The position numbers were made by a program, and so were the translations under genes. Below the pieces are notes generated by a model. The model saw only the letters and a program-made list of their open reading frames with translations. It was not told where the DNA came from and searched no databases. DNA of 64,000 bases. It comes from Simplicispira sp. 125. Lineage in GTDB: Bacteria > Pseudomonadota > Gammaproteobacteria > Burkholderiales > Burkholderiaceae_C. The stretch lies in assembly GCF_003096555.1 (NCBI RefSeq), contig NZ_QEKM01000001.1:62001-126000 (forward strand). Direction: 5' to 3'. Positions 8,491-17,182 of this stretch are shown piece after piece. Each line of letters opens with the position of its first letter. The first letter of the stretch is position 1.

Positions 8491-9216
8491 ATGTCCAGAC
8501 CAACTGCAGCCGACATGGCGCCCGATCCCCGGGATGAAGGGGTTCCTGTTTCCGTCAAGATCCGTGAGCGACTCGTCGCAGCGCGCAAGCGCTTCAACGC
8601 CAACGACAACATTGCCGAGTTCATCCAGCCTGAAGAACTAGAGGCTTTGCTGGACGAGGTTGAGGTCAAGATGCAGGGCGTGCTCGACAGCCTGGTCATC
8701 AATACCGACACCGACCACAACACCCAGAACACCGCGCGCCGCGTGGCCAAGATGTACCTCAATGAGGTGTTCAAGGGCCGCTACGTGCCCCAGCCACCGA
8801 TCACCGAATTTCCGAACGCCGAGCACCTGAACGAGCTGATGATCGTGGGCCCGCTCACGGTGCGCAGCGCCTGCAGCCACCATTTTTGCCCGGTGATCGG
8901 CAAGATCTGGATCGGTGTCATGCCCAATGAGCACACCAACGTGATCGGCCTATCCAAGTACGCGCGTCTGGTGGACTGGATCATGGGCCGCCCACAGATC
9001 CAGGAGGAAGCCGTGGTGCAACTGGCCGATCTGATCATGGAAAAAACCCAACCCGACGGTTTGGCCATCGTCATGGAAGCCAGCCATTTCTGCATGTCCT
9101 GGCGCGGTGTGCGCGAGATGGACAGCAAGATGATCAACTCCGTGATGCGCGGCGTGTTCCTCAAAGACCCATCGCTGCGCCGCGAATTTTTGTCCCTCAT
9201 CCCCGGAAAGAACTGA
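8491..9216 (+). CDS. folE: GTP cyclohydrolase I
   Basis: 241 residues from the ATG at 8491; a longer in-frame start at 8461 lies inside the repeat-flanked leader. The enzyme converts GTP to dihydroneopterin triphosphate, the first step of tetrahydrofolate synthesis. Zinc ligands are visible as Cys128 and His131 in SACSHHFCPVIG and Cys201 in EASHFCMSWRG. NTDTDHNTQNTARRVAKM and MPNEHTNVIGLSKYARLVDW are the conserved GTPCH-I blocks. The stop is followed after 2 bases by a BLUF photoreceptor gene, so the two are almost certainly co-transcribed. nudB, the next enzyme of the pathway, is upstream. Confidence 0.96.
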   Translation: MSRPTAADMAPDPRDEGVPVSVKIRERLVAARKRFNANDNIAEFIQPEELEALLDEVEVKMQGVLDSLVINTDTDHNTQNTARRVAKMYLNEVFKGRYVPQPPITEFPNAEHLNELMIVGPLTVRSACSHHFCPVIGKIWIGVMPNEHTNVIGLSKYARLVDWIMGRPQIQEEAVVQLADLIMEKTQPDGLAIVMEASHFCMSWRGVREMDSKMINSVMRGVFLKDPSLRREFLSLIPGKN

Positions 9217-9218
9217 CC

Positions 9219-9641
9219 ATGTTGGTACGCCTGCTTTACGCCAGCCGCGCGGTGGATACCTCTCCCGCAGCCATCGAAGCCATCCTGACGCAGTCGCGCC
9301 AGCACAACCCCGGTTGTGGCATCACCGGAGTGCTGTGCTACGGCGGGGGCATCTTTTTGCAAGCCATCGAAGGCGGCCGTGCGGCCGTGAGCGACCTGTA
9401 TGGCCACATCCAGCGCGATCCGCGCCACAAAGACGTCGAACTGCTGCACTACGAAGAAATTGCCGAAAGGCGCTTTGGTGGCTGGACGATGGGGCAGGTG
9501 AACCTCTCCAAGATCAACCACTCCATCTTGCTCAAGTATTCCGAGAAGCCCGAGCTCGACCCGTATGCGGTGTCGGGCAAGGTGTCGTTTGCGCTGCTCG
9601 AAGAACTCATGGCCACAGCCTCCATCATCGGCAGGGCATAG
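9219..9641 (+). CDS. Short BLUF-domain blue-light photoreceptor
   Basis: A 140-residue stand-alone BLUF protein (sensor of blue light using FAD). The flavin-network residues are present: Tyr7 in LLYASR, Asn30 in HNPGCGITG, Gln48 in FLQAIEG, and Trp89/Met91 in GWTMGQV, the switch region on strand 5. DPRHKDVELL and AERRFGGW are also conserved. After residue 100 there is only a short helical cap, with no GGDEF, EAL or HTH output domain, so it must signal by protein contact. It begins 2 bases after folE. The partner is unknown. Confidence 0.92.
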   Translation: MLVRLLYASRAVDTSPAAIEAILTQSRQHNPGCGITGVLCYGGGIFLQAIEGGRAAVSDLYGHIQRDPRHKDVELLHYEEIAERRFGGWTMGQVNLSKINHSILLKYSEKPELDPYAVSGKVSFALLEELMATASIIGRA

Positions 9642-9649
9642 AGTGCACA

Positions 9650-9778
9650 CCCCTCTGAGGTGCTGCGCGCCTTCCCCCCGCTCTCGCACCGCTGCGCGGT
9701 GCCGGCAGGGGGACGCCACCGGTGCTGCGGGACGGCCCTTGCACGGTGGCCGCTGGCTCAGGCCGTGCCAGTTTCATG
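9650..9778. repeat. GC-rich intergenic repeat of Comamonadaceae type
   Basis: A 130-base noncoding block after the BLUF gene beginning CACCCCTCTGAGGTGCTGCG, with a hairpin ACCGCTGCGCGGT in the middle and ending near GGCCGTGCC. From memory, blocks of this composition and order (CCCCTGAG..GCTGCGCGC..GGGGGACG..GGCCGTGCC) are scattered between genes in Acidovorax-like genomes. Only one copy is present here, so the repeat status cannot be shown from the window. Confidence 0.4.
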
Positions 9779-9831
9779 CGCTGCGGGCGTCGCATAGCAC
9801 TCTCGATCACTGAATCTTCGCGCCGCACACG

Positions 9832-9862
9832 GCCGCAGGCCCAACGGGCGCTGCGGCTTTTT
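9832..9862 (+). terminator. Rho-independent terminator after folE-BLUF
   Basis: Stem GCCGCAG-GCCC, loop AAC, GGGC-(G)-CTGCGGC with one bulged base, then TTTTT. It lies 27 bases before the EamA transporter start. Confidence 0.75.
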
Positions 9863-9888
9863 GCATTCAAGCCTTTCTTTTTCCTCTC

Positions 9889-10770
9889 GTGACCCCCACC
9901 GCCTTCGCTCTCATCATCCTGGCCGGTCTGATCCATGCAGGCTGGAACGTCGTCGCCAAGAAGGCCGGTGGCGACGCGCGCTTTGCGTTTTTCACGGCGG
10001 TGCTGATGATGCTTTTCTGGGCGCCGCTGGGCTGGTGGGTGGGGCGCAGCGTTGTGCCGCTGTGGGGCGTGCGTGAATGGGTCTTCATTGGCGTCAGCGG
10101 CGTGCTGCATGTGCTGTATTACGTCATCCTGCTGCGCGGCTACCGCAAGGCCGACCTCACGGTGGTGTACCCGCTGGCGCGGGGCTCAGGGCCGCTGTTG
10201 TCGTCGCTGGTGGCCATTGCGCTGCTGGGCGAGCAGATCACGGCGCTGGGGCTGTTGGGCATTGCGGGCGTGGTGGGCGGCGTTTTCCTGATCGCCGGCG
10301 GGCCGGGGTTGCTGCGCGCCGCACACGACCCGCAGGCGCGTGCCCGCGTGCACAAAGGCATCGCCTACGGCTTGCTCACCGGCCTGTTCATTGCCAGCTA
10401 CACAGTGGTCGATGGCTATGCCGTCAAGGTGCTGCTGATGTCGCCCATCCTGATCGATTACATGGGCAACTTCGTGCGTGTGGCCGTGCTGGCCCCGGCC
10501 GTGCTGCGCGACCTGCCAACCGCCGCCGTGCTGTGGCGCGTGCAGTGGCGCTATGCGTTGCTGGTGGGTGCCGTCAGCCCGGTGGCTTATGTGCTGGTGC
10601 TGTATGCCATGCAACAGGCACCGCTGTCGCATGTGGCGCCTGCGCGCGAAGTGTCCATGCTGTTTGCCGCGCTGATCGGTGGCCATCTGCTGGGCGAGGG
10701 CGATCGCTTTGCGCGTATTTGCGGCGCTGCGTGCATTGCCTTGGGTGTGACTGCCCTGGCATTGGGATGA
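9889..10770 (+). CDS. EamA/DMT-family transporter
   Basis: 293 residues from a GTG, with about ten hydrophobic segments in two EamA repeats (roughly 1-140 and 155-293). GLIHAGWNVVAKKAG near the start, YRKADLTVVYPLARG, and the second-repeat block SHVAPAREVSMLFAALIG are typical of drug/metabolite exporters with an internal duplication. The substrate is not readable. The stop overlaps the start of the DUF429 gene (ATGA), showing an operon. The start lies 26 bases after a terminator, so this is the first gene of its unit. Confidence 0.88.
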   Translation: MTPTAFALIILAGLIHAGWNVVAKKAGGDARFAFFTAVLMMLFWAPLGWWVGRSVVPLWGVREWVFIGVSGVLHVLYYVILLRGYRKADLTVVYPLARGSGPLLSSLVAIALLGEQITALGLLGIAGVVGGVFLIAGGPGLLRAAHDPQARARVHKGIAYGLLTGLFIASYTVVDGYAVKVLLMSPILIDYMGNFVRVAVLAPAVLRDLPTAAVLWRVQWRYALLVGAVSPVAYVLVLYAMQQAPLSHVAPAREVSMLFAALIGGHLLGEGDRFARICGAACIALGVTALALG

Positions 10771-11606
10771 GCGGCATGCAGGGCAGACCGCTGCTGTTGG
10801 GCGTGGATTTTTCCAGCAGCCCCAGCCTGCGCAAACCCATTGTGATGGCACTGGGTGAGCGTGCGGGCCAGCGCGTGCGCCTGCAGTCGCTACAGGTTTT
10901 TGAAACCCTGGAGGCGCTGGGCTGCTGGCTGGCGGCTCCGGGGCAATGGGTGGGTGGCTTTGACCTGCCCTTTGGCCTGCCCCGCGAACTGGTGCAGCAG
11001 CTCGGCTGGCCGCAGGAGTGGAATGCCTGCATGCGGCACTACGGCCAGCTCTCGCGCGCCGAGATTCGCGATATCTTTGCCGCGTTCTGCGCCGCACGCC
11101 CGGCCGGGGCCAAGTTTGCCCACCGCGCCACCGACCGACCCGCAGGGTCCAGCCCGAGCATGAAGTGGGTCAACCCGCCGGTGGCTTACATGTTGCACGC
11201 TGGCGTGCCGCTCTTGCTTACGGCAGGCGCGCACCTGCCGGGCCTGCACGCAGGCGACCCGGCGCGCGCGGCGCTGGAGGCCTACCCCGGCTTGCTGGCG
11301 CGCGAAGTGCTGCAGCGGCGCAGCTACAAAAGCGACGACCGTGCGAAGCAGACGCCCGACCGCCTGATCGCCCGCAAGGACTTGATTACGGCGCTGGAAA
11401 ACGGGCAAACCCGACTGGGATTGCAGCTCAAGCTCAGCCACGCGCAGCGCGATGTCCTGGTGGACGATGCCCGGGGCGACCACCTGGACGCCGTGCTGTG
11501 CCTGCTGCAGGCCGCCTGGGCCGACGCACGCCATGCCGATGGCGATGCGCTCTATGGCCTGCCGCCATCCCTGGACCCGCTGGAAGGCTGGATCGTTACC
11601 GCTTGA
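10767..11606 (+). CDS. DUF429 family protein
   Basis: 279 residues starting with the ATG that overlaps the upstream stop codon. The fold opens with LLLGVDFSSSPS, an RNase H-like first strand with an Asp, followed by GGFDLPFGLP (second acidic strand), AYPGLLAREV and DDARGDHLDAVLCLLQAAW with a terminal acidic pair. This is the DUF429 pattern, thought to belong to the RNase H-like/predicted nuclease group. No activity is established. Coupling to the EamA exporter is by position only. Confidence 0.8.
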   Translation: MSGMQGRPLLLGVDFSSSPSLRKPIVMALGERAGQRVRLQSLQVFETLEALGCWLAAPGQWVGGFDLPFGLPRELVQQLGWPQEWNACMRHYGQLSRAEIRDIFAAFCAARPAGAKFAHRATDRPAGSSPSMKWVNPPVAYMLHAGVPLLLTAGAHLPGLHAGDPARAALEAYPGLLAREVLQRRSYKSDDRAKQTPDRLIARKDLITALENGQTRLGLQLKLSHAQRDVLVDDARGDHLDAVLCLLQAAWADARHADGDALYGLPPSLDPLEGWIVTA

Positions 11607-11671
11607 AACCTGTATGCCGCAGGGTCTTCATACAGGCGCTGGACAATGCGGGAAAAACCACGGGAGAACCC

Positions 11672-12637
11672 ATGATTGACGGCCCTCTGTCTTTTGCATT
11701 GCGCACCGCAACACGGGCCGTGGTGCTGGGACTGTGCCTTGCAGCAACGTGGTCAGCCGCCGCCGACCCGTTGCGTGACCGACTCGGGACACGGGCAGAC
11801 GACGGTGACGTCGAGCTATCGGAGGGCCGCAGTACAGACACAGCGCAGCCACAACTTCTTCCCCCGGGCCTGCGGCTGCTGCGCGACGTAGCCTATGGCC
11901 CGGAGCCACAGCAACGCATGGACATTTATCTGCCGGAGCGCGTGCAGAGCGCGCCCGTGCTGTTTCTGGTGCATGGCGGCGGTTGGCGCTACGGTGACAA
12001 GGCCCACAACCGCCTCGTGCACAACAAGCTGGCGTACTGGGCGGCCCAGGGCGTGGTGTTGGTGTCGGTCAACTACCGCATGCTGCCGCAGGCCCGGCCC
12101 GATGTGCAGGCCAGCGATGTGGCCAGAGCGCTGGTGCAAGCACAGCAGCAGGCGCACACCTGGGGTGGCGATGCGCGGCGCTTTGTGCTCATGGGGCATT
12201 CGGCGGGTGCGCACCTGGTGTCGCTGCTGGCGGTGGCGCCCGAGCGCTTGCGCGCTGCCGGTGCGCAGCCGGTACTGGGCACCGTAGCGCTCGACAGTGG
12301 CGCCATGGATGTCGAGCAAACCCTGCAAGAGCGCCACGCGGCCTTGTTCGACAAAGCCTTTGGTAGCGACTCGGCCTACTGGCGCAGCGTGTCTCCGCTG
12401 CACCAGTGGCAGCCGGGCGCCGCCCCCATGCTGGTAGTGTGCTCCAGCCTGCGCCGCGCACCGTGCCCGCAGGCCCGGGCGTTTGCGGCTCGGGGACAAG
12501 CGCTGGGCGGGCACGTTGCCGTGTTGCCGCAGTCGCTCTCGCATGGTGACGTCAATGAAACGCTGGGACTGCCGGGAGCCTATACCGCTGCGGTGGATGC
12601 GTTTTTACGCTCGCTCCCGGGGTGGTTGCAGCCATGA
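11672..12637 (+). CDS. Secreted alpha/beta hydrolase (BD-FAE/esterase-like)
   Basis: 321 residues from ATG 11672, preceded by GGGAGA. A signal peptide is likely (hydrophobic 13-29, AAA/DP cleavage near 31). The alpha/beta-hydrolase features are the oxyanion motif HGGGW (101-105), the nucleophile elbow GHSAG with Ser177, and a C-terminal His in QSLSHGDVNETLG. The order matches the BD-FAE and carboxylesterase/kynurenine-formamidase-like group, which hydrolyses esters or amides. It probably acts in the periplasm. The stop overlaps the next small gene (ATGA). Confidence 0.82.
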   Translation: MIDGPLSFALRTATRAVVLGLCLAATWSAAADPLRDRLGTRADDGDVELSEGRSTDTAQPQLLPPGLRLLRDVAYGPEPQQRMDIYLPERVQSAPVLFLVHGGGWRYGDKAHNRLVHNKLAYWAAQGVVLVSVNYRMLPQARPDVQASDVARALVQAQQQAHTWGGDARRFVLMGHSAGAHLVSLLAVAPERLRAAGAQPVLGTVALDSGAMDVEQTLQERHAALFDKAFGSDSAYWRSVSPLHQWQPGAAPMLVVCSSLRRAPCPQARAFAARGQALGGHVAVLPQSLSHGDVNETLGLPGAYTAAVDAFLRSLPGWLQP

Positions 12638-12846
12638 CGGTGCGGTGGCTGCTGGTTGGGATGGCCCTGTGCAGTGGTTTGGCGCTGGCCGCGCCCGCGC
12701 CCTGGTATTACTGGCGCAGCAAGGTGGACGGCCACCGTGTATGTGCACAGGTATCGCCCGGCCTAGGCTGGGAGCGTGATGGCGGGCCGTATGAAGGCCC
12801 GATGTGCCAACCCCGGCGCCGCGTATTTGTCATTCCCATGCGGTAG
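12634..12846 (+). CDS. Small secreted protein, function unknown
   Basis: A 70-residue protein whose ATG overlaps the stop of the hydrolase gene, which strongly favours it being real. Residues 1-19 look like a signal peptide (WLLVGMALCSGLALAAPA). The mature part of about 50 residues is basic at the end and has two cysteines (RVCAQ and PMCQP) that could form one disulfide. PWYYWRSKVDGHRVCAQ is a recognisable block in other short betaproteobacterial proteins, from memory. I do not know its function. Confidence 0.6.
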   Translation: MTVRWLLVGMALCSGLALAAPAPWYYWRSKVDGHRVCAQVSPGLGWERDGGPYEGPMCQPRRRVFVIPMR

Positions 12847-12914
12847 CACTGCAGGCACAATGCATTTCCCTGGCTACGCTGTCGCGCCAGTGTTTACTTA
12901 CTGCCGGAAGCTCC

Positions 12915-13556
12915 ATGCCCACACTTCAAACCCTGATCGCATTCTTTGGCGTTGCCGTGGTTCTGGCCCTGACCCCCGGGCCGGACAACATCTTTGTGCT
13001 GCTGCAGTCGGCCCAGCGGGGCTGGCGCGCGGGCATGGCCGTAGTGGTGGGCCTGTGCGCGGGGCTGGTGGTGCACACGGCGGCCGTGGCTTTGGGGCTG
13101 GCGGCGGTGTTTGCGGCCTCGGCGGTGGCGTTTACGGTGCTCAAGTTCTGCGGCGCGGCCTATCTGGCCCATCTGGCCTGGCAGGCGCTGCGTGCACCGC
13201 CGGCCGTGTCCTCTGAAGTGCCGGTCGACGCGCCGGTGGCCCAAGGCCCCAGCCTGGGGCGCATGGTGGGGCGCGGCATGGTGATGAACTTGACCAATCC
13301 CAAGGTGTTGGTGTTTTTTCTGGCCTTTTTGCCGCAGTTTGCCGACCCTGCACGAGGGGGTGTGGCGTTGCAGTTGATGCTGCTGGGCGTGGTGTTCATG
13401 GTGGCCACCCTGCTGGTGTTTGGGGCGATCGCCTGTTTTTCGGGGGTCTTTGGCACGTTGCTGCAGCGCTCGGCGCGGGCACAGACGGTGCTTAACCGCG
13501 TTGCGGGGCTGGTGTTTCTGGGCTTGGCTGTGCGCCTGGCGACCGTCGATCGTTGA
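12915..13556 (+). CDS. LysE/RhtB-family exporter
   Basis: 213 residues from ATG 12915. Six hydrophobic segments and LALTPGPDNIFVLLQSAQRGWRAG (split over residues 18-41) are the hallmark of the LysE/RhtB amino-acid exporter family; NLTNPKVLVFFLAFLPQF is the second conserved block. It exports amino acids or related metabolites across the inner membrane. A longer upstream frame (12804) is not family-like. The gene is followed within 5 bases by a stem-loop repeat that may also help end transcription. Confidence 0.88.
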   Translation: MPTLQTLIAFFGVAVVLALTPGPDNIFVLLQSAQRGWRAGMAVVVGLCAGLVVHTAAVALGLAAVFAASAVAFTVLKFCGAAYLAHLAWQALRAPPAVSSEVPVDAPVAQGPSLGRMVGRGMVMNLTNPKVLVFFLAFLPQFADPARGGVALQLMLLGVVFMVATLLVFGAIACFSGVFGTLLQRSARAQTVLNRVAGLVFLGLAVRLATVDR

Positions 13557-13560
13557 TGAA

Positions 13561-13615
13561 TTTTCAAAAACAGTAGCTGCTTACGCTTGATGGGTAAGCG
13601 TTAGAAGCCATTTCA
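13561..13615. repeat. Stem-loop repeat family, copy 2 (after lysE-like gene)
   Basis: CAGTAGCTGCTT, then stem ACGCTT (13583-13588), loop GATGGGT, stem AAGCGT (13596-13601), then TAGAAGCCATTT. Compared with the copy at 8416, both stem ends changed together (G to A on one side, C to T on the other), which keeps the pairing. Confidence 0.8.
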
Positions 13616-13785
13616 GCCACTATTTCCTCGGGGCGTATTGCGCACCGCCCTGGGAAGTGCAGGCCCGCCCTGCGGGTGTGTTCTGGGACACTCACATCTG
13701 CTTGCAATTGGCTTGTGCTGTGGGTGTCTGAGCAGCCGATGGCGCTGGTATTCTCGCCCGCTTCCACCGCAACGGTGGATGTCAC

Positions 13786-15264
13786 ATGGAACCCAAAAAA
13801 CCTATGAGCAAGAAGAATATCGTTGGCGCAGCCGTGGTCGTGGCCCTGGCAGCCTATGGGGGAGCAACCTGGTACATGGGCGAATCTGCCCGCAAGCAGT
13901 ATGAGGAGGCGCTGGAAGAAGCCAAGGGTTTCCTCGGCCCGCAGGCGGTGGTGTCGCACCAGTACGAACGCGGTTTCTGGGCTTCGCACGCCAAGCTGGT
14001 GCTGCAGTGGAGCCCGCCCGCAGCGTTGGACGCCGACGATGCCCCGGCGCCCCCGCCGATCCGCATCGCGGTGGACAGCACCTTGCGCCACGGCCCACTG
14101 GCGGGTGCACGCCTGGCGGCGGCGGTGGTCGAGTCGCACTTTACCGTGGAAGGACTCGATGAGAACGCGCGCCAGGTGCTGGCCAAGGTGAGCCCACCCA
14201 CGCTGACGACGGTGCACCGCCTGATGGGTGGACATGACATCCGCTTTGCTTTGCCCTCTGGTGAATTGGGCGAGGGCGATCAGCGGGTGTATTGGCAGGC
14301 GCTTGACTACCAGATGAGCATTGATGCGGCGCGCCACAAGGTGAGCGGCAGCTTCCAGTGGCCCGAGATGGCCCTGAGCGGGGTGCAGACTCCCCACGCG
14401 GACGATAAAGAAGATGAAGGCGACGACAGCCCGGCCAGCATGCCATCAGGCCCGGTTGAACGCTTCACCATGGCCTTGCAGGGCATGGGTGGCGATTTCG
14501 ACATGCAGTTCGAGGAGGGCCTGTGGCTGCTGGCCCCAGGTTCTGGCAAGGGCCGGTTCGACAAAATCGTGCTGACCCGCACGCAAGGCGAGGCCCCTGC
14601 GCAAACGCTGCTGGCCTTGCAAGACCTGCGCTATTCCGCCGTCATCGAGCGCACGGGCAATACCCTGGGCTGGACGACCAAGGCGCAGACCCAGGGATCC
14701 GCTGGCCCTCTGGTGTTTGAGGCGGTCGGTTTGGAGGAAACCGTCAGCCGTATCGACGTCGAAGCGGTCAAGCTCTTCCAGAAGGCCTTGCTGGCGGCGT
14801 ACCGCACCGACCCCGCACAGGCGATGCTGCTGGAAGGCCCCGAAGTCGAAACCCTGTGGAAGGACGCAGCGCCTTTGCTGGTGGCTGCGCTGCCGGCTTA
14901 CGCTGTCAAGCTCGCGGCCACGCTGGAGGGCCAGCAGGCGACGCTGGAATACGGCGTACAAATCCAGACTGCACCCACCGCCGAAGAGGTCCAGGAACGG
15001 GGCTGGGGCCCGGCGCTGCTCAAGGCCAGCGTGCTGCACGCTGGGATGCGCCTGCCCAAGGCCTGGCTGCCCCGCATCGTGCAGGCCATGGGGCAAAAGG
15101 ACATGCCGACCGACCAGATCGATGCCATGGTGGGCATGGCGCAGGCGCAGGGCTTTGTCCAGCAGGAAGCCGACCATCTGATCACTGCTGTGCGCATGGA
15201 GAGCGGCAAACTGCAGCTCAATGGCAAGGCACTCGATTTGCCGATGCTGAGCATCGCTGACTAA
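13786..15264 (+). CDS. DUF945 (YdgA-like) family protein
   Basis: 492 residues with an N-terminal signal anchor (IVGAAVVVALAAYGGATWYMG) followed by a large periplasmic part. The ESARKQYEEALEEA opening, SHQYERGFWASHAKLVL, and repeated short beta blocks throughout match the DUF945/YdgA family, which forms envelope-associated proteins of unknown role. Residues 208-222 are an acidic, flexible stretch (DDKEDEGDD). ATG 13804 is an alternative start with less sequence before the membrane segment. The gene stands alone, convergent with the amidase. Confidence 0.82.
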   Translation: MEPKKPMSKKNIVGAAVVVALAAYGGATWYMGESARKQYEEALEEAKGFLGPQAVVSHQYERGFWASHAKLVLQWSPPAALDADDAPAPPPIRIAVDSTLRHGPLAGARLAAAVVESHFTVEGLDENARQVLAKVSPPTLTTVHRLMGGHDIRFALPSGELGEGDQRVYWQALDYQMSIDAARHKVSGSFQWPEMALSGVQTPHADDKEDEGDDSPASMPSGPVERFTMALQGMGGDFDMQFEEGLWLLAPGSGKGRFDKIVLTRTQGEAPAQTLLALQDLRYSAVIERTGNTLGWTTKAQTQGSAGPLVFEAVGLEETVSRIDVEAVKLFQKALLAAYRTDPAQAMLLEGPEVETLWKDAAPLLVAALPAYAVKLAATLEGQQATLEYGVQIQTAPTAEEVQERGWGPALLKASVLHAGMRLPKAWLPRIVQAMGQKDMPTDQIDAMVGMAQAQGFVQQEADHLITAVRMESGKLQLNGKALDLPMLSIAD

Positions 15265-15292
15265 GCAGGGGGGCTGGGATGATTCTCCGCGG

Positions 15293-16705
15293 TTAGCCCG
15301 CCGGGGGATCGGGCCAGGGCCGCTGGGCGCTGCGCAGGTGCTCGAAGGCCCGGGCCAGGCGCAGCACGCCCAGGTCGTCAAAACGCTGTCCGGCGATTTG
15401 CAGGCCTATGGGCAGACCGCTGGCGGTGTAGCCGCAGTTCACCGAGGCAGCGGGCTGCTCGGACATGTTGTACGGCACCGTAAAACCAATGTGCTCCAGC
15501 GGGCGCAGCGGGTCGTTGGTGGGCGAGGGCAGCTCGGCGGCAAAGGCGGGCATGGGTGCCACGGGGGAAATCACATAGTCGAACGCAGCGCAGGCGCGCA
15601 CCGTGGCCACGCGCGTGGCGTGGAACTGCTGGTTGGCGTGGAACACGGCGGTGCCCGGCATATCGGCAACGCTGTCGGCCCAGGCGCGGATGAAGGGCAG
15701 CACCTGGGCTTTGCGTTCGGCAGGCAGGCTGGCCATGTCCAGGTGTGACCGCATGCGCCAGAAGTGGTCCATGCCGTCGAGCATGGTTTGTGTCATGAAA
15801 GGCGGCATGGGAGCCACCTGGGCGCCCGCGTCTTCGAGAAGGGCGGCGGCATGTTCCACGGCGGCGCGCACTTCGGGCTCCACGGCCAGGCCGCATCCGG
15901 CATCGAGCAATAGGCCAATGCGCAAGCCGCGCACATGCTCGGGCCCCCGCTCGAAATCCTGCCAGTCCAATGCCTGCGGCGGCAGCGCCATGCAGTCGCG
16001 CGCATCGGGCTGGCTGAGCACCTGCATCATGAGTGCGGCATCGTGCACGCTGCGCGTCATGGGGCCGGCCGCCCGCCCGGTGTAGGGCGGGTCGATGGGA
16101 ATGCGGCCCAGGCTGGGTTTGAGCGTGAAGATGCCGCACCAGGCCGCGGGCAGGCGCAGCGATCCGCCAATGTCGGTACCCACATGCAGCGGGCCATAGC
16201 CCGCGGCTGCGGCTGCGCCAGCCCCGGCGCTCGATCCGCCTGGCCCCTTGTCCAGGTTCCAGGGGTTGCGCGCCAGCGCATGAAAACTCGACAGGCCCGA
16301 CGACAGCATGCCGTAGTCCGGCATGGTGGTTTTGGCCACCAGCACCGCCCCGGCCTCGCGCAGGCGGGCTGCAGGGGGGGCATCGGCGGGGGCGGGTACC
16401 AGATCGACGGCGGCCGTGCCCAAGGGAGTGGGGTCGCCGCAGGTGGCAATGTTGTCCTTGAGCGTACAGGGCACGCCATCGAGCAGGCCTTGGGGCGCAC
16501 CGCGCAGCCAGCGGGCTTCGGAGGCACGTGCCTGGGCCAGTGCGGCTTCGGGGCGCAGCAGCCAGGTGGCGTGCAGGTGCGGTTCCCAGCGATCGATGCG
16601 ATCGAGCACGGCCTGCACCACTTCGACGGGCGAGAGCGTACGCTGGCGATAGGCCTGGAGCAGGGCGTGGGCGGGCAGTTCGTGCAGGGCAGTGGGAGCT
16701 TGCAT
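15293..16705 (-). CDS. Amidase-signature family amidase
   Basis: 470 residues from the ATG at 16705; a longer frame runs to 16930 but crosses the ferredoxin start. The amidase-signature triad is visible: Lys83 in CTLKDNIAT, Ser158 in GPGGSSAG and Ser182 in TDIGGSLRLPA, with the usual 24-residue spacing between the serines. The family hydrolyses amides and includes GatA and catabolic amidases. The missing GatB/GatC neighbours and the divergent C-terminal half argue against GatA. Substrate unknown. It is transcribed divergently from the ferredoxin gene. Confidence 0.88.
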   Translation of the reverse strand: MQAPTALHELPAHALLQAYRQRTLSPVEVVQAVLDRIDRWEPHLHATWLLRPEAALAQARASEARWLRGAPQGLLDGVPCTLKDNIATCGDPTPLGTAAVDLVPAPADAPPAARLREAGAVLVAKTTMPDYGMLSSGLSSFHALARNPWNLDKGPGGSSAGAGAAAAAGYGPLHVGTDIGGSLRLPAAWCGIFTLKPSLGRIPIDPPYTGRAAGPMTRSVHDAALMMQVLSQPDARDCMALPPQALDWQDFERGPEHVRGLRIGLLLDAGCGLAVEPEVRAAVEHAAALLEDAGAQVAPMPPFMTQTMLDGMDHFWRMRSHLDMASLPAERKAQVLPFIRAWADSVADMPGTAVFHANQQFHATRVATVRACAAFDYVISPVAPMPAFAAELPSPTNDPLRPLEHIGFTVPYNMSEQPAASVNCGYTASGLPIGLQIAGQRFDDLGVLRLARAFEHLRSAQRPWPDPPAG

Positions 16706-16790
16706 CGGTGGCTTTCTGCGGTGTAGAGCCGCTGCAGCATAGCGGCAAACCACCCTACTGGTGCTGGTGGCTCCAGCGCACGCAGGATAA

Positions 16791-17117
<327 letters not shown>

Positions 17118-17119
17118 TT

Positions 17120-17182
17120 TTTGATTAAATCGGGCTCTAACGCCCTATTCTCGGGCGCTATCAGCTATTGAATAGATAGTAA
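17120..17182. repeat. Stem-loop repeat family, copy 3 (ferredoxin-pth)
   Basis: TTGATTAAATCGGGCTCTAA, then a CGCCC/GGGCG stem around TATTCTC, then CTATCAGCTATTGAATAG. It fills the gap between the convergent ferredoxin and pth genes and could act as a bidirectional terminator. The stem differs in sequence from the other copies but keeps its pairing. Confidence 0.7.

Noticed and set aside
13660..13680. Short hairpin GCCCGCCCTGCGGGTG as terminator
   Set aside because: The stem is short and no T run follows.
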